From contig CALJDU010000044.1 of assembly GCA_938024995.1 (NCBI GenBank), forward strand, positions 105,184-169,183: DNA of 64,000 nucleotides. The letters are read 5' to 3'. The translations under genes and the position numbers were made by a program. The DNA comes from an uncultured bacterium (GTDB taxonomy: Bacteria > Myxococcota_A > Polyangia > Polyangiales > Houyiibacteriaceae). This document shows, in pieces, positions 8,942 through 17,779 of this stretch. The notes under the pieces were generated by a model. It ran no database searches. It was not told the DNA's origin and saw only the letters and a program-made list of their open reading frames with translations. Position 1 is the first letter of the stretch; each line of letters starts with the position of its first letter.

Positions 8942-10477
8942 ATGCGTTCACTGACGTCGACCATCGCCATTGTCGCGGTCCTTTTGTCGATTCCTCTGAC
9001 GACCAAGTCCCAAGCGCGACGCGAGGCGATCGAGGCGAGCGAGCGACGCCGTAACGCCGCGTTCGCAGAGGCGACGGGGCTCACGGGCGATCAGGCGCGG
9101 ACGGTCTACGCGCAGATCCTCGCGCCTCCGCTCGCTCCCGAGCTGCTCGACTTGGTCACGCGAACGCGAGCCGATGGCAGCAAGCGGCTCTACCTCTTCA
9201 TGCGACACACCGCCCAAGCGGACTGTGTCGCCCGCGGTAACTCCCGACGGGACTGTCGAGACTCGGATCGCGTGTGGACCCACTTCCTGTATGTGCACGT
9301 GGACGCAGCCGGTCGCGTCGTTCGAACGGCACACCACCTACCTTTTGATCACAACTTAGACCGGCGCCCCCGGGAGCTGCGCTTTCATCTCCTCGACCAA
9401 GACGATGGAAGCGATCCGCTGGTGCTCTTCGAAGAACCGTTCGCGGGACACGACGACGCCGACGAGCAGTTCCTCCCCAAACATCTCGAGGTGTACAACG
9501 GTCGGACGGCGCAGCGCGTCACCCGCTTTCACTCACGCCTCTCCGACGCCGCCCGTCGCTACGTTCGACTCGCCCGGGACGAGCAAGGGCAGCTCGTGAG
9601 CGAGAGCTTGGCGTGCGAAGCAGGTTGTCGCTGTCGCCCCCCTCGCGACCCACAAGACGCGGCGCGACGCTTCGCGCAAGAGGCTCGCCGCCGCCGCTGT
9701 GACACGGTGCAAACCCCTTACGCAGTCTCGACCTCGCTGCGCTTTGTCCGCGACGACCTCGACGCGCTGACCCCACCTCCGAGCGACCAGGTGCTCGCGG
9801 AGCGACGCGACGGACTGAAGCGCGCCGCCTCGTTCACCGCCGCGCAAGCCGACGCGTTTCTCGCGAACCACCCATACGCGATCCCGAGCCGCGCGCGGTT
9901 CACCACCGGACTGCGCGAGCCGAGCCCGTCGGGAGGGTTCACGCAGTACCTTGGGCTCACCTACACAACGTTCGATCGCTGCGTCTACCAGCGACGTGGA
10001 CGCATGTACGACGCGGTTCGCGCCTGCGCCCATGAGCGTGGGACGCGGCACAAGATCTACGCCGCGGAGGTGAGCCGCGACGGAACGGTTACGCGCTCTC
10101 GGGAGCTCACGGCGGAACCGCTCATGGCGGCGTACCGCGTGCTCGATGAGCAAGGTGACATCGTCATCGCGTTGGTGACCGGCGAAGGGAGATCGATCGC
10201 GGTCCGGTTTTATCGCGGCTTCGATCGCGTTCAAGGCGTCCTCGCGTTTCAGGTCTCCGGCGACCGGACCCTTGGGCGACTCAACGCTCACCCCGTCGAC
10301 GGGCGCCCGACGGTACATCGACTGACGGCGACGAAGATCGTCTGCAGCCGTGCGTGCGACTGCGGCGAGGCCGACCAGACCGATGTGGACGCCGTGCTCT
10401 CCCGTGCGTCCCACTCGGCGGCGTCGCGACGCGCCTGCTACTTCCGCGAGGAAGACGTCACCTGGCGACGCCGATAA
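8942..10477 (+). CDS. Secreted protein of unknown function, two related six-cysteine halves
   Basis: 511 residues with a hydrophobic N-terminal signal (residues about 5-21) ending near KSQA. No known family was recognised. The mature protein appears internally duplicated. The first half has cysteines at 95, 105, 225, 229, 231 and 253, and the second at 347, 362, 468, 472, 474 and 499. Both therefore contain C-x3-C-x-C followed 22-25 residues later by a further Cys. The segments around 'FLYVHVDAAGRVVRT' (residues 115-129) and 'KIYAAEVSRDGTVTRS' (371-386) also correspond. Export plus paired cysteines suggests a disulfide-stabilised periplasmic or extracellular protein. It stands alone, 130 bases after the LRR gene. 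Confidence 0.8.
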   Translation: MRSLTSTIAIVAVLLSIPLTTKSQARREAIEASERRRNAAFAEATGLTGDQARTVYAQILAPPLAPELLDLVTRTRADGSKRLYLFMRHTAQADCVARGNSRRDCRDSDRVWTHFLYVHVDAAGRVVRTAHHLPFDHNLDRRPRELRFHLLDQDDGSDPLVLFEEPFAGHDDADEQFLPKHLEVYNGRTAQRVTRFHSRLSDAARRYVRLARDEQGQLVSESLACEAGCRCRPPRDPQDAARRFAQEARRRRCDTVQTPYAVSTSLRFVRDDLDALTPPPSDQVLAERRDGLKRAASFTAAQADAFLANHPYAIPSRARFTTGLREPSPSGGFTQYLGLTYTTFDRCVYQRRGRMYDAVRACAHERGTRHKIYAAEVSRDGTVTRSRELTAEPLMAAYRVLDEQGDIVIALVTGEGRSIAVRFYRGFDRVQGVLAFQVSGDRTLGRLNAHPVDGRPTVHRLTATKIVCSRACDCGEADQTDVDAVLSRASHSAASRRACYFREEDVTWRRR

Positions 10478-10548
10478 CCCTCCAAGACCGCGTGTGTGCC
10501 CCCGCGCGATCGGCGATCATCGGTTCCAGCCCAAGCGGACTCGGCGAC

Positions 10549-10779
10549 CTACTCGTAGAGGCCCAGCGGCCACGCGACCAACGCGCAGATGACCGTGAAG
10601 TAGACCCCCGCGAGCAGGAGCATCCAGCGCGGGTCGACCTCCTTGTTGTGGAAGAACTGCCCACCGTCCAAGTATCCGAGGCGGTACTTCTGCTTGTTCG
10701 CGATCGCGTGGATCGCTTTGCCGACAACCCAGAACGTCAGGCTGAACGCGAAGACGGCACAGACAACCAGCTTCACCAT
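10549..10779 (-). CDS. Small two-helix membrane protein
   Basis: 76 residues with two hydrophobic stretches, about residues 3-24 and 52-73, separated by a polar segment containing 'NKQKYRLGYLDGGQFFHNK'. No family recognised. It lies 31 bases downstream of, and on the same strand as, the TPR gene and could be its partner. Overlapping frames in the same region lack a comparable hydrophobic pattern. Confidence 0.6.
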   Translation of the reverse strand: MVKLVVCAVFAFSLTFWVVGKAIHAIANKQKYRLGYLDGGQFFHNKEVDPRWMLLLAGVYFTVICALVAWPLGLYE

Positions 10780-10810
10780 GCGTTCGTCTCGTCAAACCCG
10801 GGCGGCTGCG

Positions 10811-12433
10811 TCACGTGTACTCGTTGATCAGCGTGATGAAGCGCGGGTCGTTCCGGAGCGGATCCCAGTCGTCATCTTGCGCGACGAACTCCGCGTCGAT
10901 CTGCGCGTGTTCGAGCACGACCGAGAGCGAGGTGAGCGCCTCTTCGTTTCGGCCGAGCCGCGCGAGCATGCACGCGCGGTTGTACATCGCCTCTTCGGGG
11001 AGCCCGAGCGCCGCGGCGTGGCGCCGCTCGATGTCCATGACCAAGAGGAGCTTCTCGCGCGCCTCTTCCGGACTGAGCACAGTCGCGAGCGCGCAGAGCT
11101 CTGAGCTCAAGCTCGAGAGGATGGTGACGTCGTCCCCGCCGACATCGATCGCGACCTGAAAGGCGGCGACCGCGGCGTGGCGACGGGCGCGCTCTTCTTC
11201 ATCGTCGCTGAGCTCCGCGAGCAGTGAGTTCTCGAGACCGATCCAGCGGTGAACGCTCGCTTCATCCGCGGCCGTCGGCCTCGCGCGGATCGCGACCGCG
11301 GCGTCTTCAAATTTCGCGAGCGCACGGAGCCGAATCAAGCGTTTCTCGGAAGGCTCTTCGGTCAGGCCGGCGAGATCGTGAAGCTCGCACCCGGCGCTCT
11401 TGAGCGTCTCGGGGTGGGGATCGACCAAGAGCGCGCGCTCGTATACTTCGTACGCCTCGCGGGAGAGTTGCGCCGCGCGCGCCGTGCTGATGTGCGGGAG
11501 CTCTTTCTTCTCGCCGAGCGCGTACGCCCAATCATGAAGCGAGCTGCTGGCGTTGGGGTCGAGCGCGAGGACCTGTTGGCAGACGCGAATCGCGGAGTCG
11601 TAACGCAGCTCCCGTTCTTGCGCGGAGAGGCCCGGCAGAAGCGCGATCTCGAGCAGCTCGCTGTTCACATTGTGGAGCGAATCGGTGCGCGCTTGGTTGA
11701 GCTCGAACGCTTCACGATACTTGGCGATCGCGCGCTCGTGGATCTCTCTTCGCTCGGTCACGTCATCACAGAGCCGCGCGAGGCGAGCCAGCTGCACTCC
11801 CCAGTTGTGCAGCGTGCCGTCGGCCTGCGGATTGCTGGCCATCACCTCGCGATACAAGCGGATGACTTGTTGCCTCACCTCGCGCTGTCTCGGCACATCG
11901 AAGGTGTGATGAGTCGCGAAACCGGAGAGCGAAACCGCGAAGGCGTGAAGCGCGTTGGGCTCGTACTCGTTGACGTAGATGTGGCCGATCAAGTTGGTGA
12001 GCTCGAGCCACTCCGGAAACGATCGTCGGCGAAGGATCCGAGTGCGCGCGATCAGGTCGGTGTAGTCCACAAAGTCATTGACCGGCGCGTACATGCCGAG
12101 CGCGAACGTTCCGTCGTGAACGAAGGCGTCAACCTCCGCGACCCTCGTGAGCTTCAGCTGGTCGACCTCCGCGGCGATCCGCTCTTGTGTTCCGAATCGG
12201 ATGATCGTGTTCGGGCGCTCCCGGTAGTGGCGCGACCAACGCGCGTAGATCGTGCGGACCTTGTCATGCAGATCGTGATCGCTGAGCAGCTGCAACCGAG
12301 GCGCGCGACGCTTCGACCCGCTACCCCGCGCGAGGTCCACTGCACGACGCAAGAGGCTCTGCTCCAGGTCGCTCAGGTGCGCTCCTGTTCCGCCGCTCCA
12401 CATACCCCCACAGAATGAGAGACGAGTCTGCAT
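10811..12433 (-). CDS. TPR-repeat protein
   Basis: 540 residues, rich in helix-turn-helix units with TPR-like residues such as 'AIAKYREAFELN', 'VYERALLVDP' and 'AMYNRACMLARLGRNEEALTSL'. It ends with 'DDDWDPLRNDPRF', a motif common after terminal TPRs. No catalytic domain or signal peptide is visible, so it is probably a cytoplasmic scaffold. The start is uncertain: ATG 12433 gives the longest product, and ATG 12403 is an alternative with a GGGGG tract upstream. Confidence 0.75.
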   Translation of the reverse strand: MQTRLSFCGGMWSGGTGAHLSDLEQSLLRRAVDLARGSGSKRRAPRLQLLSDHDLHDKVRTIYARWSRHYRERPNTIIRFGTQERIAAEVDQLKLTRVAEVDAFVHDGTFALGMYAPVNDFVDYTDLIARTRILRRRSFPEWLELTNLIGHIYVNEYEPNALHAFAVSLSGFATHHTFDVPRQREVRQQVIRLYREVMASNPQADGTLHNWGVQLARLARLCDDVTERREIHERAIAKYREAFELNQARTDSLHNVNSELLEIALLPGLSAQERELRYDSAIRVCQQVLALDPNASSSLHDWAYALGEKKELPHISTARAAQLSREAYEVYERALLVDPHPETLKSAGCELHDLAGLTEEPSEKRLIRLRALAKFEDAAVAIRARPTAADEASVHRWIGLENSLLAELSDDEEERARRHAAVAAFQVAIDVGGDDVTILSSLSSELCALATVLSPEEAREKLLLVMDIERRHAAALGLPEEAMYNRACMLARLGRNEEALTSLSVVLEHAQIDAEFVAQDDDWDPLRNDPRFITLINEYT

Positions 12434-12497
12434 GACGCAAAGACTTCAGTGAGTGGGGGGCCGCCAAAAGGAGCGGCGCTTCGCTCCCCCGGGTGCG

Positions 12498-13175
12498 TTA
12501 GGAGAGGTCGTCTCCCGCGAGCATCGACATCAGCTCGGACAACGAATTCGTGGTCAGCGGGATTCGCTCGGCGACATCCGTCGCTTCCAAGATCGCCTGA
12601 CGCGCGCCCGGATCCGCGACCAGTCGGTCAGCGATTGCGTCAGCGATCAGCGAGGGTGGGCTCGTCGCGTCCACGCCAAGCTCGAAGCCAGGGTGGCGTT
12701 TTCGAACCGCGTGAGAGATGTGGTTGGCGCACGCGAGGAGGACGGAGACGTCAGACGGTTTACACGTCCCGAGGTTCGCGAGGACCTTGGCCTGAGCGCG
12801 GCGATAGAGCCGACCAGAGTCGTGCTCGGTCACGTGCACGCGATGAAGCCCTTGGAGCACGATGTCGTGGGTCCCATCCGGCCTCGCCTCATGAGCGATG
12901 ATGCGCCCCGCTCCCGCGAGGGAGTGAAAGGACGGCGGCGTGTCTTGATGATGAAGCGTCTCCTCGTCGAGCATCGCGACCACCATGGCGCGCGGCCCCT
13001 TCGTGACGCAGTCCTCGATCATCTGCCGGTAGCGCATCTCAAAAATGTGGAGCGGCAAAAGCGAGCCCGGGAAGAAGACGACCCGCGGCAGCGGGAACAC
13101 CGGGAGGTCCGCGAGCTCGTCTTCAGTCAGCGGCGCGAGCTGCTTCGCTTCTTCTTCCTGCACATCGTCTTGCAC
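12498..13175 (-). CDS. Lon protease N-terminal (substrate-binding) domain protein
   Basis: 225 residues. The conserved Lon-N opening is clear: 'LPVFPLPRVVFFPGSLLPLHIFE' (split by family pattern) followed by 'RYRQMIEDC' at about residues 25-55. The ATPase and protease domains of Lon are absent, so this is a stand-alone LON substrate-binding protein of the type common in proteobacteria. A role in protein quality control is plausible, but no biochemical function is established for these proteins. It is on the same strand as, and 66 bases downstream of, the MerR gene. Confidence 0.85.
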   Translation of the reverse strand: MQDDVQEEEAKQLAPLTEDELADLPVFPLPRVVFFPGSLLPLHIFEMRYRQMIEDCVTKGPRAMVVAMLDEETLHHQDTPPSFHSLAGAGRIIAHEARPDGTHDIVLQGLHRVHVTEHDSGRLYRRAQAKVLANLGTCKPSDVSVLLACANHISHAVRKRHPGFELGVDATSPPSLIADAIADRLVADPGARQAILEATDVAERIPLTTNSLSELMSMLAGDDLS

Positions 13176-13241
13176 AGGTCTGATTGTAGGGGTCAGGCGC
13201 GCGTTCGGGAAACGGGATCGCGTTGAAGCGAAACGGTTGCG

Positions 13242-13838
13242 CTACTTCTTTTTCTTCGTGAGCTGTGTCTTGCGATCGCCCCAGAGCACCATGATCGCGC
13301 GCGGAAGCTCTGGCTCTCCGAGCACGTCACAGTCGCCGCACTGCTTCTTTCGGAAGAGCACGCCTTCGCAGTCATTACACTCGCCGAGCATCGAGACCAT
13401 GCTTGAGAGCTCTTCGCGCAGACGACGGAGGCGCGCGATGCGAACCTGCATCTCGTCGATCTGATCGGAGAGGAGCGCTCGCATGCGTTGGCTCGCCTCG
13501 GGAGGGTTGTCGCAACGGGACTTCAACTCAAAGAGCTGCTTCACGTCTTGAACAGACATGCCGGCTTCGCGAAGGTCGAGCGCCAGCTTCAGTTTGCGCA
13601 GCTCGGACTGCGGGAACTTTCGGTGACCTCCACAAGAGCGTTGGGCGTGCTGAATCAGCCCCTCCTGCTCATAGAAACGCACGGTGCGAAGGGTGCTGCC
13701 GGAGAGGCGCGCCATTTCACCGGTGCTCAGGAGTTGGGCTTTGGTCGTCACGGAGATCGCTGGGGGGATCGTGGAACCGTTGGGCAGAAAATCTGCGGGC
13801 TTCGCCGTTTTGACGCTCAAGAGCGCCGAATAACTCAA
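13242..13838 (-). CDS. MerR-family transcriptional regulator with C-terminal four-cysteine motif
   Basis: The winged helix-turn-helix is typical of MerR: 'STGEMARLSGSTLRTVRFYE' then 'GLI' and 'CGGHRKF' (residues about 38-75), followed by a dimerisation helix (about 125-150). After the helix come C154-x2-C157 and C167-x2-C170, a possible metal or redox site, then a lysine-rich end. The longest frame starts TTG at 13838. A GTG at 13751 lies just ahead of the DNA-binding domain and may be the true start, because the preceding 30 residues are not family-like. An AT-rich stretch near 13845-13855 could be its promoter. Ligand unknown. Confidence 0.85.
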   Translation of the reverse strand: MSYSALLSVKTAKPADFLPNGSTIPPAISVTTKAQLLSTGEMARLSGSTLRTVRFYEQEGLIQHAQRSCGGHRKFPQSELRKLKLALDLREAGMSVQDVKQLFELKSRCDNPPEASQRMRALLSDQIDEMQVRIARLRRLREELSSMVSMLGECNDCEGVLFRKKQCGDCDVLGEPELPRAIMVLWGDRKTQLTKKKK

Positions 13839-13840
13839 CG

Positions 13841-13866
13841 ATAATCTATATATGGGTAAGGCCCAG
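13841..13866 (-). promoter_or_regulatory. AT-rich promoter-like stretch upstream of merR-type gene
   Basis: ATAATCTATATATGGG on the + strand (read as CCCATATATAGATTAT on the - strand) is strikingly AT-rich for this genome and sits just before the TTG start. It fits a -10 region for the regulator, possibly autoregulated as in many MerR systems. No clear dyad operator was identified. Confidence 0.3.
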
Positions 13867-14004
13867 GTGGAATGTCAAGTTCAGCACAACGTGTGAGTCG
13901 AATGGTCGAGGACCCACTGAATCACGCCCCGACGGCGTTTTTCGGCGCCGCCACCCGGCGCGTCTTCACTCAGCCCCTCTGAAGCAGCTCTGAAAGGCCA
14001 GTTC

Positions 14005-14436
14005 ATGACCATCCGCGTACACCCTCCCCGCCTCGACGTTAGCGTTGAAACCACTTCGCCCCGCCGCACCCCTCCTCCTGCTTCCGCACAGTTTCGCGAG
14101 GTCTTGGCGGACGGCGCCTCCGCGCTCTTGAGTGGTGTCGAGAGCGCCGCTGGATTCCTGCCAGGCGGATCGGCGATCACCGCCGCCATTCGCGGCGCAC
14201 GAACGGGAGGCGGCGCAGGAAGCTCTTCGGGGTCTCCAGAAGCGCCAGGCGCAAGTGGGTCCGACTCCAGCCCGAGCTCGATGGATGACGCCCTCAGCAA
14301 GTCCCAGGACCAGACGATGGAACTCATCGAGCTGCAGCAGCAGATCTCGATGGAGCAGCGTCAGTTCAGCACCATCTCCAACGTGTTGAAGGCGCGCCAC
14401 GACACGGCGAAGTCAGTCATCAACAACGTGCGCTAG
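14005..14436 (+). CDS. Small protein with T3SS needle-like C-terminus
   Basis: 143 residues. The first 95 are rich in Ser, Gly, Pro and Ala and probably disordered. The last 45 form amphipathic helix beginning 'QDQTMELIELQQQISMEQRQ'. The terminal 19 residues, SN-xx-K-xxx-D-xxxxx-I-x-N-x-R, match in spacing the end of type III secretion needle subunits PrgI and MxiH, which close with SN..K...D.....I.N.R. That similarity is short and this protein is longer than a typical 80-residue needle subunit, so the assignment is a hypothesis. No signal peptide. A further small gene follows 84 bases later. Confidence 0.65.
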   Translation: MTIRVHPPRLDVSVETTSPRRTPPPASAQFREVLADGASALLSGVESAAGFLPGGSAITAAIRGARTGGGAGSSSGSPEAPGASGSDSSPSSMDDALSKSQDQTMELIELQQQISMEQRQFSTISNVLKARHDTAKSVINNVR

Positions 14437-14520
14437 GCCGATGAGCGCGCCCTCGCGCTCGTCGCTCGCGTGCTTGCGAAGGGTTGTCCGGATTGGATAC
14501 CCTGCGCACAGGACAAGGGC

Positions 14521-14895
14521 ATGACTTCCCCAATCAAACCCCCGGGGGGAAAACCACCCATTCCTCCCACAACACCTGTTGGCCAGGCCAACAAAGGTGA
14601 AAAAGGCGGCTTCTCGGATGCCATCAAGGCATCCGAAGGTGCGGAAGCAACAGCCGCCTCCTCGACAGACGCCTCAGCAGCTCCGGCCAGTGGGGCCGAG
14701 GCCATCGCGAATCGACTCCAGTCGGGTGAAATCGACGCGGACACGGCCATGGAGGAGCTCGTTCAAAGAGCTCTCCAAAACCCAAGCATTCAAGGCTTGA
14801 GCGCGGATGCCCGAGCGGATGTGGAAGCGACCCTTCGCGCGACCATTGCCGACGACCCCACCTTCGCGAGGCTCCGAAAGGACCTCGATCGTTAG
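14521..14895 (+). CDS. Small hypothetical protein, proline-rich N-terminus and helical C-terminus
   Basis: 124 residues from ATG 14521, preceded by AGGACAAGGGC. The opening is proline/glycine-rich ('MTSPIKPPGGKPPIPP'), the middle is Ala/Ser/Thr-rich, and the last 60 residues are predicted helix ending 'DDPTFARLRKDLDR'. No family recognised. The layout (disordered start, helical end) mirrors the preceding gene, and the two probably form an operon. It lacks a signal peptide, so if secreted it would need a dedicated system. Confidence 0.65.
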   Translation: MTSPIKPPGGKPPIPPTTPVGQANKGEKGGFSDAIKASEGAEATAASSTDASAAPASGAEAIANRLQSGEIDADTAMEELVQRALQNPSIQGLSADARADVEATLRATIADDPTFARLRKDLDR

Positions 14896-15003
14896 GACAT
14901 CACCCTGTCCACGTTTTGCGGGCGATCCACGCTCACAGAATGCGATACGCTCTCGGCTTCCACGCCGAGGGCTTTTCTAATTCCGCTAAGGGATCGACCG
15001 TAC

Positions 15004-16521
15004 GTGACCGACTTCTCGCTCCGCTTCTTTTGCCTCACTCTTTTTGCCTGTGCCGTCGCGACGACCGCGCATGCGCAGGACATGCCGGATGGCTTTGGTC
15101 CTCCCGTCGAAATTCGGCGGATCGAGGAAGAGCCCCCACCGCAGACCGTGACCGACGAGGTTCCGGATGAGAGCGTGGGCGACAGTGTCGACGACAGCGG
15201 AGACATGGCGGAGGCCGACCCACCGGCGCAACGCCAGGCTGCTCCGGCGTCGAGCGATGGCGCTGGCACTCGCGTGTACATGGTCGCGGTCGCGGTCGAG
15301 CCCGAACTCGAGGGCATCGCGGCCCGGGTGGGAGCCGCCGCGCGCGCTTCCCTTCGGCGTGTTGAGGGCGTCAACTGGCAAGGTCCAGACCAGATCTACC
15401 TTGGGTACAGCGACGAGACGCTCGTCCGACTCACGCGCGCCCGCGAGCGTCTCGACGCGGGCCGCATGGCCTACCTCGAGCTTCAGCTTGATCGCGCGAT
15501 CGAAGTGCTCGAACAAGCAGTCGAAGACTTCGACGCAGCCGCGGATGGTCTTGAGGACCCGAGCGATCTCGGAGACGCCTTGATGTTCCTGGGTGCCTCG
15601 TTGGTGTTCGAGGGCCGCGAGCGTGAAGCGCGCCGGGTGTTCTCCCGTCTCCACGTGCAGGTCCCCCAGCTCATCCCCGATCCCAACGTCTTCAACCCGG
15701 ACGTGATCGCGAAGTACGAGGCCGCCGCGCCAAGCCGCCGCCGCACAGTCTCGATCGAGATCGCTTCGGAACCGGAAGGCGCGATCGCTTACGTCGACTT
15801 CCTCGCGCGCGGACGTACCCCGCTCGTTGTTTCCGATCTTCCGCCGGGCGAGCACGTCGTGCGCGTATCGCGGCCAGGCGCGACCCCGTTCGTTCAGACC
15901 CTTCGCATTCGGCGCGGGTCCGAGTCCGTAAACGCCTACATGATGGACAACGAGTCGGGAGAGGGTCTGGCGGATCAGGTCGCCGCGATCGCTGGCGACG
16001 ATCTCCAGAGCACCGATGGTTCCGTTTCCGAGGTCGCCCGTATCCTCGCCCTCGACAAGATCGGCGTCATTCGTGTCACCTACGCGGACTCCCCCGAGAA
16101 CGTTCACCTCGAGCTCTCCATGTTCGACGTGGCGTCCGGTCGGCGACTTCTCCGTGGCGAGGGCGACGCGCCGCGCGAAGTTCTCCAACTTGAGGCCGCG
16201 GTGAAGCAGCTCGTCGAAGGCGCGTTGCAAAACTCTCTGCACGTACGCCCCCGAACCGGAGCAGGAACTGGCGGTGCGCAAGCCCAGAGCGATGGCCGCG
16301 CACCGCTGACTGGCGACCCGCTGGTCGACGAGTCTCCCTTCGCCTCCAACAACCAAGGGGACGATGACGGTTCTGGTGGCTCGGTCGCGACCAAGTGGTG
16401 GTTCTGGACGATCGCCGCGGTCGTTCTCGCGGGCGCGGGCTTCGCGACCTACTGGTTCTTCTTCCGAGATGAAACGGAGCTTGGGCAGGACCCGGGCGGC
16501 CAAGTCGTCTTCGAGTTCTGA
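15004..16521 (+). CDS. PEGA-domain envelope protein
   Basis: 505 residues from GTG 15004 (AAGGGA upstream). Signal peptide ends 'ATTAHA|QD'. An acidic proline-rich linker is followed by a helical TPR-like region (about 140-230) and a PEGA domain (about 249-295) with 'SEPEGAIAYVDF...GRTPLVVSDLPPGEHVVRV', a beta-sandwich usually found in surface or periplasmic proteins. A single transmembrane helix lies near residues 462-482, leaving a short C-terminal tail. It is likely anchored in the envelope and exposed to the periplasm. The next gene begins 14 bases later on the same strand. Confidence 0.85.
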   Translation: MTDFSLRFFCLTLFACAVATTAHAQDMPDGFGPPVEIRRIEEEPPPQTVTDEVPDESVGDSVDDSGDMAEADPPAQRQAAPASSDGAGTRVYMVAVAVEPELEGIAARVGAAARASLRRVEGVNWQGPDQIYLGYSDETLVRLTRARERLDAGRMAYLELQLDRAIEVLEQAVEDFDAAADGLEDPSDLGDALMFLGASLVFEGREREARRVFSRLHVQVPQLIPDPNVFNPDVIAKYEAAAPSRRRTVSIEIASEPEGAIAYVDFLARGRTPLVVSDLPPGEHVVRVSRPGATPFVQTLRIRRGSESVNAYMMDNESGEGLADQVAAIAGDDLQSTDGSVSEVARILALDKIGVIRVTYADSPENVHLELSMFDVASGRRLLRGEGDAPREVLQLEAAVKQLVEGALQNSLHVRPRTGAGTGGAQAQSDGRAPLTGDPLVDESPFASNNQGDDDGSGGSVATKWWFWTIAAVVLAGAGFATYWFFFRDETELGQDPGGQVVFEF

Positions 16522-16535
16522 GCGAACCTGAGCCC

Positions 16536-17663
16536 ATGAGACGCGCGCTCAACCCAACGCGGGCGTGCGTTCTCGTCATGATCGTCATCGCGACCCTGGG
16601 CTGCGGGGACCCGCCGCCGCCGCCGCCCGATCTGGAACCGCCCGCCGACCTTTTTTCGGGACCGGAGGATCCGCCGCCACCAGAGACGGTCTATGCGCCG
16701 CTGCCGCCCGATCAGCAACGGGTGACCGAGTCGACACGTTCCGTCGCGCCCGCCTTCGTGGACGACTACGGGTACAACAGCGAAACCGACACTCCTGTTC
16801 GTCGGGTGATGTACCGCGTGACGATGGCGATCCCGAGGAGCCTCGGCGATTACAACCCGCGGATCCCGTCGCCGACCTCGGAGCTTCAGCTCATCGTCTC
16901 CAACGACCGCCTGCGCGCGCGCTTCGTTGGCCAAGGTTGGCCCTTCGCCGATGGCACCCAAGTTCGGCTCCGCCGCGATCAACCAGGAGCCTACCTCTTC
17001 AATGATGAAGGTGGACGTCCGCTCGGGCCCGGACAGCTCGCGCACTGGTTCGAGGGCGGACGGCCGCGCTTCGAACCCACGCATCACGTTCGCACTCCCT
17101 TCGTCTGGATCCGGGGTCAAGGCAGACAGCCTGAGCCTCCGCGCCTCGGCGATCCTGGCGACCTCGTGTGTCGACTCGTCGCGGAATGGGTGAACGCGTC
17201 AACCGACGAGCTGCTCAGCCGCTGCGTCGAAGGCGTCACGCCCAAGAAATTCCGCGTCGGAGTGTGGTGGATGACGCGTACCGCAGATCTCGCGGCGACC
17301 CTTCCGCGACGCGGCCTTCGCGCCGATCACGTCGACTCTCCCGTTCTCCCTCAGCGAAGCACGAGCGGCACCTTTCTCTCCAACGCGCTCCTCGCGCGCG
17401 TTCGTCGGGAGCGCTCGCTGGCGCCTGGCTTCGTTCAACCCGTCACGCCTCGTGAAGGGCTCCTCGTTCGCAACCGCGGCGCCTCCCGCATGATCGTTGT
17501 GGTCGGCGGGACCGCGATCGGATGGGTCGCGCCAAACGAAGACGCCCACTTCCGCGCGCTCCGGCCAGGTGTCTACCAAGTCGGCGCGATGCGCCCCTTC
17601 GGCCCCAGCGCCGCGGGTCTACGCGAGGTTCACGTCCCCGGACACGTCACCCTCCCTCGCTGA
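16536..17663 (+). CDS. Lipoprotein of unknown function
   Basis: 375 residues. Signal peptide with lipobox IATLGC followed by GDPPPPPP, a proline-rich tether. The mature domain contains no family I recognise. It has beta-rich segments such as 'RMIVVVGGTAIGWVAPNED' and 'FRALRPGVYQVGAM' near the C-terminus. Being 14 bases after the PEGA-protein gene, it is probably co-transcribed and may work with it in the envelope. Confidence 0.8.
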   Translation: MRRALNPTRACVLVMIVIATLGCGDPPPPPPDLEPPADLFSGPEDPPPPETVYAPLPPDQQRVTESTRSVAPAFVDDYGYNSETDTPVRRVMYRVTMAIPRSLGDYNPRIPSPTSELQLIVSNDRLRARFVGQGWPFADGTQVRLRRDQPGAYLFNDEGGRPLGPGQLAHWFEGGRPRFEPTHHVRTPFVWIRGQGRQPEPPRLGDPGDLVCRLVAEWVNASTDELLSRCVEGVTPKKFRVGVWWMTRTADLAATLPRRGLRADHVDSPVLPQRSTSGTFLSNALLARVRRERSLAPGFVQPVTPREGLLVRNRGASRMIVVVGGTAIGWVAPNEDAHFRALRPGVYQVGAMRPFGPSAAGLREVHVPGHVTLPR

Positions 17664-17779
17664 AGCAAAAGTACGCACGTCGAAGGCGAACTCAAGGAAG
17701 CGAGAGCGGAGCAAAGCGAACGTTTGGGGTGAGCTGTAGAAGGCGAGGGGTCTTCGAAAAGGACCACAAGAGAACAAGC

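Noticed and set aside
14986..16503. 505-codon - strand frame antisense to the PEGA gene
   Set aside because: Equal length to the sense gene is coincidental. It has no recognisable domains, and the sense strand has a signal peptide, PEGA domain and membrane helix.
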